A stretch of DNA of 64,000 nucleotides. Source: Prosapia bicincta (Eukaryota; Arthropoda; Insecta; Hemiptera; Cercopidae). The stretch spans positions 87,244,042 through 87,308,041 of the forward strand of contig JBAIZL010000003.1 of the NCBI GenBank assembly GCA_036971475.1. The letters run 5' to 3'. Positions 33,251 through 47,700 of the stretch are shown in pieces. Below the pieces are notes generated by a model. That model saw only the letters and a list, made by a program, of their open reading frames with translations, was not told the DNA's origin and searched no databases. The translations under genes and the position numbers were made by a program. Each line of letters begins with the position of its first letter. Within the stretch, counting starts at the first letter, position 1.

Positions 33251-34459
33251 GCGTTCACGCTAGCTCTCGGTATCATTCAGTCTAAGTGGAAGGAGACGGT
33301 AGAGAATGCGAGGGTTCACTCTAGCTCTCGGTATCATTCAGACTAAATCTAAAGAGACGGTAGGGAATGCGAGGGTACGCTTTAGCTCTCGATATAATTC
33401 AGACTATATATTGGAAGGAGACGGTAGAGAAAGCGAGGGTTCACTCTAGTTCTCGCTATCATTCAGACTAAATATTGGTAGGAGCCGGTAGAGAGTTCCA
33501 TGGTACACTCTAGCTATCGGTATCATTCAGACTAAATATCGGAAGGAGACGGTAGGGAATGCGAAGGTACACTCTAGCTCTCGCCATCATTCAGACTAAA
33601 TATTGGAAGGATACGGTAGAGAGTTCCATGGTACACTCTAGCTCTCGGTATCATTCAGACTAAATATCGGAAGGAGACGGTAGGGAATGCGAGGGTACAC
33701 TCTAGCACTCGCTATCATTCAGACTAAATATTGGAAGGAGACGGTAGAGAATGCGAGGGTTCACTCTAGCACTCGCTATCATTCAGACTAAATATTGGAA
33801 GGAGACGGTAGAGAGTTTCATGGTACACTCTAGCTCTCGGTATCTTTCAGACTAAATATCGAAGGAGACGGTATTAAATGTGAGGGTACACTCTAGCTCT
33901 CGCTATCATTCAGACGAAATATCGGAGGGAGACGGTAGAGAATGCGAGGTTTCACTCTAGCTCTCGGTATCATTCAGAATAAATATCGGAAGGAGACGGT
34001 AGAGAATGCGAGGGTTCACTCTAGCTCTCGGTATCATTCAGAATAAATATCGGAAGGAGGCGGTAGAGAATGCGAGTGTTCACTCTAGCTCCCGCTATCA
34101 TTCAGACTAAATATCGGATTGAGACGGTAGAGAATGCGAGGGTTCACTCTAGCTCTCGGTATCATTCAGACTAAATATCGGAAGGAGACGGTAGGGAATG
34201 CGTGGGTTCACTCTAGCTCTCGCTATCATTCAGACTGAATATCGGAAGGAGACGGTAGAGAATACGAGCGTTCACTTTAGTTCTCGCTATCATTCAGACT
34301 AAATATTGGTAGGAGCCGGTAGAGAGTTCCATGGTACACTCTATCTCTCGGTATCATTCAGACTAAATATCGGAAGGAGACGGTAGAGAATGCGTGGGTT
34401 CACTCTAGCTCTCGCTATCATTCAGACTGAATATCGGAAGGAGACGGTAGAGAATACGA
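33251..34459 (+). repeat. 1,209-bp segment present in block A, absent from block B
   Basis: The sequence starting at 33251 recurs at 34460 for about 95 bp. Block B passes straight through one copy of that sequence (near 51243-51340). The offset drops from 17992 to 16783, exactly 1209 bp, as expected of an exchange between the two 95-bp matches. Confidence 0.85.
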
Positions 34460-37400
34460 GCGTTCACGCTAGCTCTCGGTATCATTCAGTCTAAGTGGAA
34501 GGAGACGGTAGAGAATGCGAGGGTTCACTCTAGCTCTCGGTATCATTCAGACTAAATATTGGTAGGAGCCGGTAGAGAGTTCCATGGTACACTCTAGCTA
34601 TCGGTATCATTCAGACTAAATATCGGAAGGAGACGGTAGGGAATGCGAAGGTACACTCTAGCTCACGCCATCATTCAGACTAAATATTGGAAGGATACGG
34701 TAGAGAGTTCCATGGTACACTCTAGCTCTCGGTATCATTCAGACTAAATATCGGAAGGAGACGGTAGGGAATGCGAGGGTACACTCTAGTTCTCGCTATC
34801 TTTAAGACGAAATATCGGAAGGAGACGGTAGAGAATGCGAGGGTTCACTCTAGCACTCGCTATCATTCAGACTAAATATTGGAAGGAGACGGTAGAGAGT
34901 TTCATGGTACACTCTAGCTCTCGGTATCTTTCAGACTAAATATCGAAGGAGACGGTATTAAATGTGAGGGTACACTCTAGCTCTCGCTATCATTCAGACG
35001 AAATATCGGAGGGAGACGGTAGAGAATGCGAGGTTTCACTCTAGCTCTCGGTATCATTCAGAATAAATATCGGAAGGAGACGGTACAGAATGCGAGGGTT
35101 CACTCTAGCTCTCGGTATCATTCAGAATAAATATCGGAAGGAGGCGGTAGAGAATGCGAGTGTTCACTCTAGCTCCCGCTATCATCCAGACTAAATATCG
35201 GATTGAGACGGTAGAGAATGCGAGGGTTCACTCTAGCTCTCGGTATCATTCAGACTAAATATTGGTAGGAGCCGGTGGAGAGTTCCATGGTACACTCTAG
35301 CTATCGGTATCATTCAGACTAAATATCGGAAGGAGACGGTAGGGAATGCGAAGGTACACTCTAGCTCTCGCCATCATTCAGACTAAATATTGGAAGGATA
35401 CGGTAGAGAGTTCCATGGTATACTCAAGCGCTCGGTATAATCATTCAGACTAAATATCGGAAGCAGACGATAGGGAATGCGAGGGTTCACTCTAGCTCTC
35501 GCTATCATTCAGACTAAATATTGGAAGGAGACGGTAGAGAATGCGAGGGTTCACTTTAGTTCTCGCTATCATTCAGACTAAATATTGGTAGGAGCCGGTA
35601 GAGAGTTCCATGGTACACTCTATCTCTCGGTATCATTCAGACTAAATATCGGAAGGAGACGGTAGGGAATGCGAAGTTACACTCTAGCTCTCGCTATTAT
35701 TCAGACGAAATATCGGAAGGAGACGGTAGAGAATGCGTTCGTTCACTCTAGCTCTCGGTATCATTCAGACTAAATATCGGAAGGAGACGGTAGAGAATGG
35801 GAGGGTTCACTCTAGCCTCGGTATAATTCAGACTAAATGGAAGGAGACGGTAGAAAATGCGAGGAAACTCTAGCTCTCGGTATCATTCAGACTAAATATC
35901 GGAAGGAGACGGTAGGGAATGCGAAGTTACACTCTAGCTCTCGCTATTATTAGACGAAATATCGGAAGGAGACGGTAGAGAATGCGATCGTTCACTCTAG
36001 CTCTCGGTATCATTCAGACTAAATATCGGAAGGAGACGGTAGAGAATTGGAGGGTTCACTCTAGATCTCGCTATCATTCAGACTAAATATTGGTAGGAGC
36101 CGGTGGAGAGTTCCAAGGTACACTCTAGCTATCGGTATAATCATTCAGACTAAATATCGGAAGCAGACGATAGGGAATGCGAGGGTTCACTCTAGCTCTC
36201 GCTATCATTCAGACTAAATATTGGAAGGAGACGGTAGAGAATGCGAGGGTTCACTTTAGTTCTCGCTATCATTCAGACTAAATATTGGTAGGAGCCGGTA
36301 GAGAGTTCCATGGTACACTTTATCTCTCGGTATCATTCAGACTAAATATCGGAAGGAGACGGTAATGAATGCGAAGTTACACTCTAGCTCTCGCTATTAT
36401 TCAGACGAAATATCGGAAGGAGACGGTAGAGAATGCGATCGTTCACTCTAGATCTCGGTATCATTCAGTCTAAATGGAAAGAGACGGTAGGGAATGCTAG
36501 GGTATACTCTAGCTCTCGCTATAATTGAGACTAAATAATGGGAGGAGTCGGTAGAGAATGCGAGGGTTTACTCTAGCTCTCGGTATCATTCAGACTAAAT
36601 ATCGGAAGGAGACGTTAGAGAATACGAAGGTACACTCTAGCTCTCGCTATCATTTAGACGAAATATCGGAAGGAGACGGTAGAGAATGCGATCGTTCACT
36701 CTAGATCTCGGTATCATTCATACGAAATAACGGAAGGAGACGGTAGAGAATGCGAGGTTTCACTCTAGCTCTCGGTATCATTCAGAATAAATATCGGAAG
36801 GAGACGGTAGAGAATGCGAGGGTTAACTCTAGCTCTCGGTATCATTCAGACTAAATATCGGAAAGAGACGGTAGAGAATGCGAGGGTTCACTCTAGCTCT
36901 CGGTATCATTCAGACTAAATATCGGAAGGAGACGGTAGAGAATGCGAGGGTTCACTCTAGCTCTCGCTATCTTTCAGACTAAATATCGGATTGAGACGGA
37001 AGAGAATGCGAGGGTTCACTCTAGCTCTCGGTATCATTCAGACTAAATATCGGAAGGAGATGGTAGATAATGCGAGGGTTCACTCTAGCTCTCGCTATCA
37101 TTCAGACTAAATATCGGAAGGAGACGGTAGTGAATGCGAGGGTTCACTCTAGCTCTCGCTATCATTCAGACTAAATATCGGAAAGAGACGGTAGAGAATG
37201 CGAAGGTTCACTCTAGCTCTCGGTATCATTGAGACTAAATATCGGAAGGAGACGGTAGAGAATGCGTGGGTTCACTCTAGCTCTCGCTATCATTCAGACT
37301 GAATATCGAAAGGAGACGGTAGAGAATACGAGCGTTCACGCTAGCTCTCGGTATCATTCAGTCTAAATGGAAGGAGACGGTAGAGAATGTGAGGGTTCAC

Positions 37401-38787
37401 TCTAGCTCTCGGTATCATTCAGACTAAATCTAAAGAGACGGTAGGGAATGCGTGGGTACGCTTTAGCTCTCGATATATAACTCAGACTAAATATTGGAAG
37501 AAGACGGTAGAGAACGCGAGGGTTCACTCTAGTTCTCGCTATCATTCAGACTAAATATTGGTAGGAGCAGGTAGAGAGTTCCATGGTACACTCTAGCTCT
37601 CGGTATCATTCAGACTAAATATCGGAAGGAGACGGTAGGGAATGCGAAGGTACACTCTAGCTCTCGGTATCATTCAGATTAAATATCGGAAGAAGACGGT
37701 AGAGAATGCGAGGGTTCACTTTAGCTCCCGCTTTAATTCAGACTAAATATCGGAAGGAGACGGTAGAGAATACGAGCGTTCACGCTAGCTCTCGGTATCA
37801 TTCAGTCTAAATGGAAGGAGACGGTAGAGAATGCGAGGTTTCACTATAGCTCCCGCTATCATTCAGACTAAATATCGGAAGGAGGCGGTAGAGAATGCGA
37901 GGGTTCACTCTAGCTCTCGGTATCATTCAGACTAAATGGAAGGAGACGGTAGAAAATGCGAGGAAACTCTAGCTATCGGTATCATTCAGACTAAATATCG
38001 GAAGGAGACGTTAGAGAATGCAAAGGTACACTCTAGCTCTCGCTATCTTTCAGACGAAATATCGGAAGGAGACGGTAGAGAATGCGAGAGTTCACTCTAG
38101 CTCCCGGTATCATTCAGACTAAATATCGGAAGGAGACGGTAGAGAATGCGAGGGTTCACTCTAGCTCTCGGTATGATTCAGACTAAATATCGGAAGGAGA
38201 CGGTAGAGAATGTGAGGGTTCACTCTAGCTCTCGCTATCATTCAGACGAAATATCGGAAGGAGACGGTAGAGAATACGAGCGTTCACGCTAGCTCTCGGT
38301 ATCATTCAGTCTAAATGGAAGGAGACGGTAGAGAATGTGAGGGTTCACTCTAGCTCTCGGTATCATTCAGACTAAATCTAAAGAGACGGTAGGGAATGCG
38401 TGGGTACGCTTTAGCTCTCGATATATAACTCAGACTAAATATTGGAAGAAGACGGTAGAGAACGCGAGGGTTCACTCTAGTTCTCGCTATCATTCAGACT
38501 AAATATTGGTAGGAGCAGGTAGAGAGTTCCATGGTACACTCTAGCTCTCGGTATCATTCAGACTAAATATCGGAAGGAGACGGTAGGGAATGCGAAGGTA
38601 CACTCTAGCTCTCGGTATCATTCAGATTAAATATCGGAAGAAGACGGTAGAGACTGCGAGGGTTCACTTTAGCTCCCGTTTTAATTCAGACTAAATATAG
38701 GAAGGAGACGGTAGAGAATACGAACGTTCACGCTAGCTCTCGGTATCATTCAGTCTAAATGGAAGGAGACGGTAGAGAATGCGAGGT

Positions 38788-41700
38788 TTCACTCTAGCTC
38801 TCGTCACCATTCAGACTAAGTATCGGAAGGAGACGGAAGAAAATGCGAGGGTTCACTCTAGCTCAAGGTATAATTAAGACTAAATGGAAGGAGAAGGTAG
38901 AGAATGCGAGGGTTCACTCTAGCTCTCGGTATCATTCAGACTAAATGGAAAGAGACGCTAGGGAATGCTAGGGTACACTCTAGCTCTCGCTATAATTCAG
39001 ACTCAATAATGAAAGGAGACGGTGGAGAATGCGAGGGTTTACTCTAGCTCTCGCTATCATTCAGACTAAATATTGGAAGGAGACGGTAGAGAGTTTCATG
39101 GTACACTCTAGCTCTCGGTATCTTTCAGACTAAATATCGGAAGGAGACGGAAGGGAATGCGAGGGTACACTCTAGCTCTCACCATCATTCAGACTAAATA
39201 TTAGAAGGAGACGGTAGAGAATGCGAAGGTACACTCTAGCTCTCGCCATCATTCAGACTAAATATTGGAAGGAGACAATAGGGAATGCGAGGGTACACTC
39301 TAGTTCTCGCTATATTTAAGACGAAATATCGGAAGGAGACGGTATAGAATGCGAGGGTTCACTCTAGCTCTCGCTATCATTCAGATTAAATATTGGAACG
39401 AGACGGTAGAGAATGCGAGATTTTACTCTAGCTCTCGCTATCATTGAGACTAAATATTGGAAGGAGACGGTAGAGAGTTTCATGGTACACTCTAGCTATC
39501 GGTATCATTCAGACTAAATATCGGAAGGAGACGGTAGGGAATGCAAGGGTACACTCTAGCTCTCGCTATCATTCAGACGAAATATCGGAAGGAGACGGTA
39601 GAGAATGCGAGGGTTCACTCTAGCTCTCGCTATCATTCAGACTAAATATCAGAAGGAGATGGTAGAGAATGCGAGGGTTCACTCTAGCTCTCGTCATCAT
39701 TCAGACTAAATATTGGAAGGAGACGGTAGGGAATGCGAGGGTACACTCTAATTCTCGCTATCTTTAAGACGAAATATCGGAAGGAGACAGTAGAGAATGC
39801 GAGGGTTCACCTATCACTCGCTATCATTCAGACTAAATACTGGAAGGAGACGGTAGAGAATGCGAGGATTTACTCTAGCTCTCGCTATCATTGAGACTAA
39901 ATATTGGAAGGAGACGGGAGAGAGTTTCATGGTACACTCTAGCTCTCGGTATCATTCAGACTAAATATCGGAAGGAGACGGTAGGGAATGCGAGGGTACA
40001 CTCTAGCACTCGCTATCATTCAGACGAAATATCGGAAGGAGACGGTAGAGAATGCGAGGGTTCACTCTAGCTCTCGGTATCATTCAGACTAAATATCGGA
40101 AGGAGACGGTAGAGAATGCGAGGGTTCACTCTAGCTCTCGGCATCATTCAGACTAAGTATCGGTAGGAGACGGTAGAAAATGCGAGGGTTCACTCTAGCT
40201 CAAGGTATAATTCAGACTAAATGGAAGGAGAAGGTAGAGAATGCGAGGGTTCACTCTAGCTCTTGGTATCATTCAAACTAAATGGAAAGAGACGCTAGGG
40301 AATGCTAGGGTACACTCTAGCTCTCGCTATAATTCAGACTAAATAATGGAAGGAGACGGTAGAGAATGCGAGGGTTTACTCTAGCTCTCGCTATCATTCA
40401 GACTAAAAATTGGAAGGAGACGGTAGAGAGTTTCATGGTGCACTCTAGCTCTCGGTATCTTTCAGACTAAATATCGAAGGAGACGGTAGGAAATGCGAGG
40501 GTACACTCTAGCTCTCGCTATCATTCAGACGAAATATCGGAAGGAGACGGTAGAGAATGCGAGGTTTCACTCTAGCTCTCGCTATCATTCAGACGAAATA
40601 TCGGAAGGAGACGGTAGAGAATGCGAGGGTTCACTCTAGCTCTCGCTATCATTCAGACTAAATATTGGAAGGAGACGGTAGAGAATGCGAGGGTTCACTC
40701 TAGCTCTCGTCATCATTCAGACTAAATATTGAAAGGAGACGGTAGAGAGTTCCATGGTACACTCTAGCTCTCGGTATCATTCAGACTAAATATCGGAAGG
40801 AGACGGTAGGGAATACGAGGGTACACTCTAGTTCTCGCTATCTTTAAGACGAAATATCGGAAGGAGACGGTAGAGAATGCGAGGGTTCACTCTAGCACTC
40901 GTTATCATTCAGAATAAATATCGGAAGGAGACGGTAGAGAATGCGAGTGTTCACTCTAGCTCCCGCTATCATTCAGACTAAATATCGGATTGAGACGGTA
41001 GAGAATGCGAGGGTTCACTCTAGCTCTCGGTATCATTCAGACTAAATATCGGAAGGAGACGGTAGAGAATGCGTGGGTTCACTCTAGCTCTCGCTATCAT
41101 TCAGACTGAATATCGGAAGGAGACGGTAGAGAATACGAGCGTTCACGCTAGCTCTCGGTATCATTCAGTCTAAGTGGAAGGAGACGGTAGAGAATGCGAG
41201 GGTTCACTCTAGCTCTCGGTATCATTCAGACTAAATCTAAAGAGACGGTAGGGAATGCGAGGGTACGCTTTAGCTCTCGATATAATTCAGACTAAATATT
41301 GGAAGGAGACGGTAGAGAACGCGAGGGTTCACTCTAGTTCTCGCTATCATTCAGATTAAATATTGGTAGGAGCCGGTAGAGAGTTTCATGGTACACTCTA
41401 GCTCTCGGTATCTTTCAGACTAATTATCGGAAGGAGACGGTAGGGAATGCGAGGGTACACTCTAGCTCTCGCTATCATTCAGACGAAATATCGGAAGGAG
41501 ACGGTAGAGAATGCGAGGGTTCAGTCTAGCTCTCGCTATCATTCAGACTTAATATCAGAAGGAGATTTTAGAGAATGCGAGGGTTCACTCTAGCTCACGG
41601 TATCATTGAGACTAAATATCTGAAGGAGACGGTAGGGAATGCGAGGGTACACTCTAGCTCCCGCTATCATTCAGACTAAATATTGGAAGGAGACGGTAGA

Positions 41701-44700
41701 GAGTTCCATGGTACACTCTAGCTATCGGTATCATTCAGACTAAATATCGGAAGGAGACGTTAGGGAATGCGTTTGTACACTCTAGCTCTTGCTATCATTC
41801 AGACGAAATATCGGAAGGAGACGGTATAGAATGCGAGGGTTCACTCTAGCTCTCGCTATCATTCAGATTAAATATTGGAAGGAGACGGTAGAGAATGCGA
41901 TGGTTTACTCTAGCTCTCGCTATCATTGAGAATAAATATTGGAAGGAGACGGGAGATAGTTTCATGGTACACTCTAGCTCTCGGTATTATTCAGACTAAA
42001 TATTGGAAGGAGACGGTAGAGAATGCGAGGATTTACTCTAGCTCTCGCTATCATTGAGACTAAATATTGGAAGGAGACGGTAGAGGGTTTCATGGTACAC
42101 TCTAGCTCTCGCTATCATTCAGACTAAATATTGGAAGGAGACGGAAGGAAATGCGAGGGTACACTCTAGCTCTCGCTATCATTCAGACGAAATATCGGAA
42201 GGAGACGGTAGAGAATGCGAGGTTTCACTCTAGCTCTCGGTATCTTTCAAAATAAATATCGGAAGGAGACGGTAGAGAATGCGAGGGTTCACTCTAGCTC
42301 TCGCTATCATTCAGACTAAATATTGGAAGGAGACGGTAGAAAATGCGAGGGTTCACTCTAGCTCTCGGTATCATTCAGACTAAATATCGGAAGGAGACGG
42401 TAGAGAATGCGAGGGTTCACTCTAGCTCTCGGCATCATTCAGACTAAGTATCGGTAGGAGACGGTAGAAAATGCGAGGGTTCACTCTAGCTCAAGGTATA
42501 ATTCAGACTGAATGGAAGGAGAAGGTAGAGAATGCGAGGGTTCAATCTAGCTCTCGGTATCATTCAGACTAAATGGAAAGAGACGCTAGGGAATGCTAGG
42601 GTACACTCTAGCTCTCGCTATAATTCAGACTAAATAATGGAAGGAGACGGTAGAGAATGCGAGGGTTTACTCTAGCTCTCGCTATCATTCAGACTAAAAA
42701 TTGGAAGGAGACGGTAGAGAGTTTCGTGGTGCACTCTAGCTCTCGGTATCTTTCAGACTAAATATCGAAGGAGACGGAAGGAAATGCGAGGGTACACTCT
42801 AGCTCTCGCTATCATTCAGACGAAATATCGGAAGGAGACGGTAGAGAATGCGAGGTTTCACTCTAGCTCTCGGTATCTTTCAAAATAAATATCGGAAGGA
42901 GACGGTAGAGAATGCGAGGGTTCACTCTAGCTCTCGCTATCATTCAGACTAAATATTGGAAGGAGACGGTAGAGAATGCGAGGGTTCACTCTAGCTCTCG
43001 TAATCATTCAGACTAAATATCGAAAGGAGACGGTAGAGAATGCGAGGTTTCACTCTAGCTCTCGGTATCATTCAGAATAAATATCGGAAGGAGACGGTAG
43101 AGAATGCGAGTGTTCACTCTAGCTCCCGCTATCATTCAGACTAAATATCGGATTGAGACGGTAGAGAATGCGAGGGTTCACTCTAGCTCTCGGTATCATT
43201 CAGAATAAATATCGGAAGGAGACGGTAGAGAATGCGAGTGTTCACTCTAGCTCCCGCTATCATTCAGACTAAATATCGGATTGAGACGGTAGAGAATGCG
43301 AGGGTTCACTCTAGCTCTCGGTATCATTCAGACTAAATATCGGAAGGAGACGGTAGGGAATGCGTGGGTTCACTCTAGCTCTCGCTATCATTCAGACTGA
43401 ATATCGGAAGGAGACGGTAGAGAATACGAGCGTTCACGCTAGCTCTCGGTATCATTCAGTCTAAGTGGAAGGAGACGGTAGAGAATGCGAGGGTTCACTC
43501 TAGCTCTCGGTATCATTCAGACTAAATCTAAAGAGACGGTAGGGAATGCGAGGGTACGCTTTAGCTCTCGATATAATTCAGACTATATATTGGAAGGAGA
43601 CGGTAGAGAAAGCGAGGGTTCACTCTAGTTCTCGCTATCATTCAGACTAAATATTGGTAGGAGCCGGTAGAGAGTTCCATGGTACACTCTAGCTATCGGT
43701 ATCATTCAGACTAAATATCGGAAGGAGACGGTAGGGAATGCGAAGGTACACTCTAGCTCTCGCCATCATTCAGACTAAATATTGGAAGGATACGGTAGAG
43801 AGTTCCATGGTACACTCTAGCTCTCGGTATCATTCAGACTAAATATCGGAAGGAGACGGTAGGGAATGCGAGGGTACCCTCTAGTTCTCGCTATCTTTAA
43901 GACGAAATATCGGAAGGAGACGGTAGAGAATGCGAGGGTTCACTCTAGCACTCGCTATCATTCAGACTAAATATTGGAAGGAGACGGTAGAGAGTTTCAT
44001 GGTACACTCTAGCTCTCGGTATCTTTCAGACTAAATATCGAAGGAGACGGTATTAAATGTGAGGGTACACTCTAGCTCTCGCTATCATTCAGACGAAATA
44101 TCGGAAGGAGACGGTAGAGAATGCGAGGTTTCACTCTAGCTCTCGGTATCATTCAGAATAAATATCGGAAGGAGACGGTAGAGAATGCGAGGGTTCACTC
44201 TAGCTCTCGGTATCATTCAGAATAAATATCGGAAGGAGACGGTAGAGAATGCGAGTGTTCACTCTAGCTCCCGCTATCATTCAGACTAAATATCGGATTG
44301 AGACGGTAGAGAATGCGAGGGTTCACTCTAGCTCTCGGTATCATTCAGACTAAATATCGGAAGGAGACGGTAGGGAATGCGTGGGTTCACTCTAGCTCTC
44401 GCTATCATTCAGACTGAATATCGGAAGGAGACGGTAGAGAATACGAGCGTTCACTTTAGTTCTCGCTATCATTCAGACTAAATATTGGTAGGAGCCGGTA
44501 GAGAGTTCCATGGTACACTCTATCTCTCGGTATCATTCAGACCAAATATCGGAAGGAGACGGTAGGGAATGCGAAGTTACACTCTAGCTCTCGCTATTAT
44601 TCAGACGAAATATCGGAAGGAGACGGTAGAGAATGCGATCGTTCACTCTAGCTCTCGGTATCATTCAGACTAAATATCGGAAGGAGACGGTAGAGAATGG

Positions 44701-47700
44701 GAGGGTTCACTCTAGCCTCGGTATCATTCAGACTAAATGGAAGGAGACGGTAGAAAATGCGAGGAAACTCTAGCTCTCGGTATCATTCAGACTAAATATC
44801 GGAAGGAGACGGTAGAGAATGGGAGGGTTCACTCTAGATCTCGCTATCATTCAGACTAAATATTGGTAGGAGCCGGTGGAGAGTTCCATGGTACACTCTA
44901 GCTCTCGCCATCATTCAGACTAAATATTGGAAGGATACGGTAGAGAGTTCCATGGTACACTCAAGCGCTCGGTATAATCATTCAGACTAAATATCGGAAG
45001 CAGACGATAGGGAATGCGAGGGTTCACTCTAGCTCTCGCTATCATTCAGACTAAATATTGGAAGGAGACGGTAGAGAATGCGAGGGTTCACCTTAGTTCT
45101 CGCTATCATTCAGACTAAATATTGGTAGGAGCCGGTAGAGAGTTCCATGGTATCATTCAGACTAAATATCGGAAGGAGACGGTAATGAATGCGAAGTTAC
45201 ACTCTAGCTCTCGCTATTATTCAGACGAAATATCGGAAGGAGACGGTAGAGAATGCGATCGTTCACTCTAGATCTCGGTATCATTCAGTCTAAATGGAAA
45301 GAGACGGTAGGGAATGCTAGGGTATACTCTAGCTCTCGCTATAATTGAGACTAAATAATGGGAGGAGTCGGTAGAGAATGCGAGGGTTTACTCTAGCTCT
45401 CGGTATCATTCAGACTAAATATCGGAAGGAGACGTTAGAGAATACGAAGGTACACTCTAGCTCTCGCTATCATTTAGACGAAATATCGGAAGGAGACGGT
45501 AGAGAATGCGATCGTTCACTCTAGATCTCGGTATCATTCATACGAAATAACGGAAGGAGACGGTAGAGAATGCGAGGTTTCACTCTAGCTCTCGGTATCA
45601 TTCAGAATAAATATCGGAAGGAGACGGTAGAGAATGCGAGGGTTAACTCTAGCTCTCGGTATCATTCAGACTAAATATCAGAAAGAGACGGTAGAGAATG
45701 CGAGGGTTCACTCTAGCTCTCGGTATCATTCAGACTAAATATCGGAAGGAGACGGTAGAGAATGCGAGGGTTCACTCTAGTTCTCGCTATCTTTCAGACT
45801 AAATATCGGATTGAGACGGTAGAGAATGCGAGGGTTCACTCTAGCTCTCGGTATCATTCAGACTAAATATCGGAAGGAGATGGTAGATAATGGGAGGGTT
45901 CACTCTAGCTCTCGCTATCATTCAGACTAAATATCGGAAGGAGACGGTAGTGAATGCGAGGGTTCACTCTAGCTCTCGCTATCATTCAGACTAAATATCG
46001 GAAAGAGACGGTAGAGAATGCGAAGGTTCACTCTAGCTCTCGGTATCATTCAGAATAAATATCGGAAGGAGACGGTAGAGAATGCGTGGGTTCACTCTAG
46101 CTCTCGCTATCATTCCGACTGAATATCGAAAGGAGACGGTAGAGAATACGAGCGTTCACGCTAGCTCTCGGTATCATTCAGTCTAAATGGAAGGAGACGG
46201 TAGAGAATGTGAGGGTTCACTCTAGCTCTCGGTATCATTCAGACTAAATCTAAAGAGACGGTAGGGAATGCGTGGGTACGCTTTAGCTCTCGATATATAA
46301 CTCAGACTAAATATTGGAAGGAGACGGTAGAGAACGCGAGGGTTCACTCTAGTTCTCGCTATCATTCAGACTAAATATTGGTAGGAGCAGGTAGAGAGTT
46401 CCATGGTTCACTCTAGCTCTCGGTATCATTCAGACTAAATATCGGAGGGAGACGGTAGAGAATACGAGCGTTCACGCTAGCTCTCGGTATCATTCAGTCT
46501 AAGTGGAAGGAGACGGTAGAGAATGCGGGGGTTCACTCTAGCTCTCGGTATCATTCAGACTAAATCTAAAGAGACGGTAGGGAATGCGAGGGTACGCTTT
46601 AGCTCTCGATATAATTCAGACTATATATTGGAAGGAGACGGTAGAGAAAGCGAGGGTTCACTCTAGTTATCGCTATCATTCAGACTAAATATTGGTAGGA
46701 GCCGGTAGAGAGTTCCATGGTACACTCTAGCTATCGGTATCATTCAGACTAAATATCGGAAGGAGACGGTAGGGAATGCGAAGGTACACTCTAGCTCTCG
46801 CCATCATTCAGACTAAATATTGGAAGGATACGGTAGAGAGTTCCATGGTACACTCTAGCTCTCGGTATCATTCAGACTAAATATCGGAAGGAGACGGTAG
46901 GGAATGCGAGGGTACACTCTAGTTCTCGCTATCTTTAAGACGAAATATCGGAAGGAGACGGTAGAGAATGCGAGGGTTCACTCTAGCACTCGCTATCATT
47001 CAGACTAAATATTGGAAGGAGACGGTAGAGAGTTTCATGGTACACTCTAGCTCTCGGTATCTTTCAGACTAAATATCGAAGGAGACGGTATTAAATGTGA
47101 GGGTACACTCTAGCTCTCGCTATCATTCAGACGAAATATCGGAAGGAGACGTTTGAGAATGCGAGGTTTCACTCTAGCTCTCGGTATCATTCAGAATAAG
47201 TATCGGAAGGAGACGGTAGAGAATGCGATTGTTCACTCTAGCTCTCGGTATCATTCAGAATAAATATCGGAAGGAGAAAGTAGAGAATGCGAGTGTTCAC
47301 TCTAGCTCCCGCTATCATTCAGACTAAATATCGGATTGAGACGGTAGAGAATGCGAGGGTTCACTCTAGCTCTCGGTATCATTCAGACTAAATATCGGAA
47401 GGAGACGGTAGTAAATGCGTGGGTTCACTCTAGCTCTCGCTATCATTCAGACTGAATATCGGAAGGAGACGGTAGAGAATACGAGCGTTCACTTTAGTTC
47501 TCGCTATCATTCAGACTAAATATTGGTAGGAGCCGGTAGAGAGTTCCATGGTACACTCTATCTCTCGGTATCATTCAGACTAAATATCGGAAGGAGACGG
47601 TAGGGAATGCGAAGTTACACTCTAGCTCTCGCTATTATTCAGACGAAATATCGGAAGGAGACGGTAGAGAATGCGATCGTTCACTCTAGCTCTCGGTATC

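Larger units (their letters stand above)
19786..38787 (+). repeat. 19.0-kb higher-order block A
   Basis: Marker monomers recur in block B at fixed offsets: +19002 for markers at 19861, 20271, 21301 and 22767; +19066 for markers from 23425 to 31245; +17992 around 32919-33071; and +16783 from 34661 to 38782. The block therefore is a near-identical tandem duplicate. Left and right limits are set where the match stops and are uncertain by some tens of bases. Confidence 0.9.
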
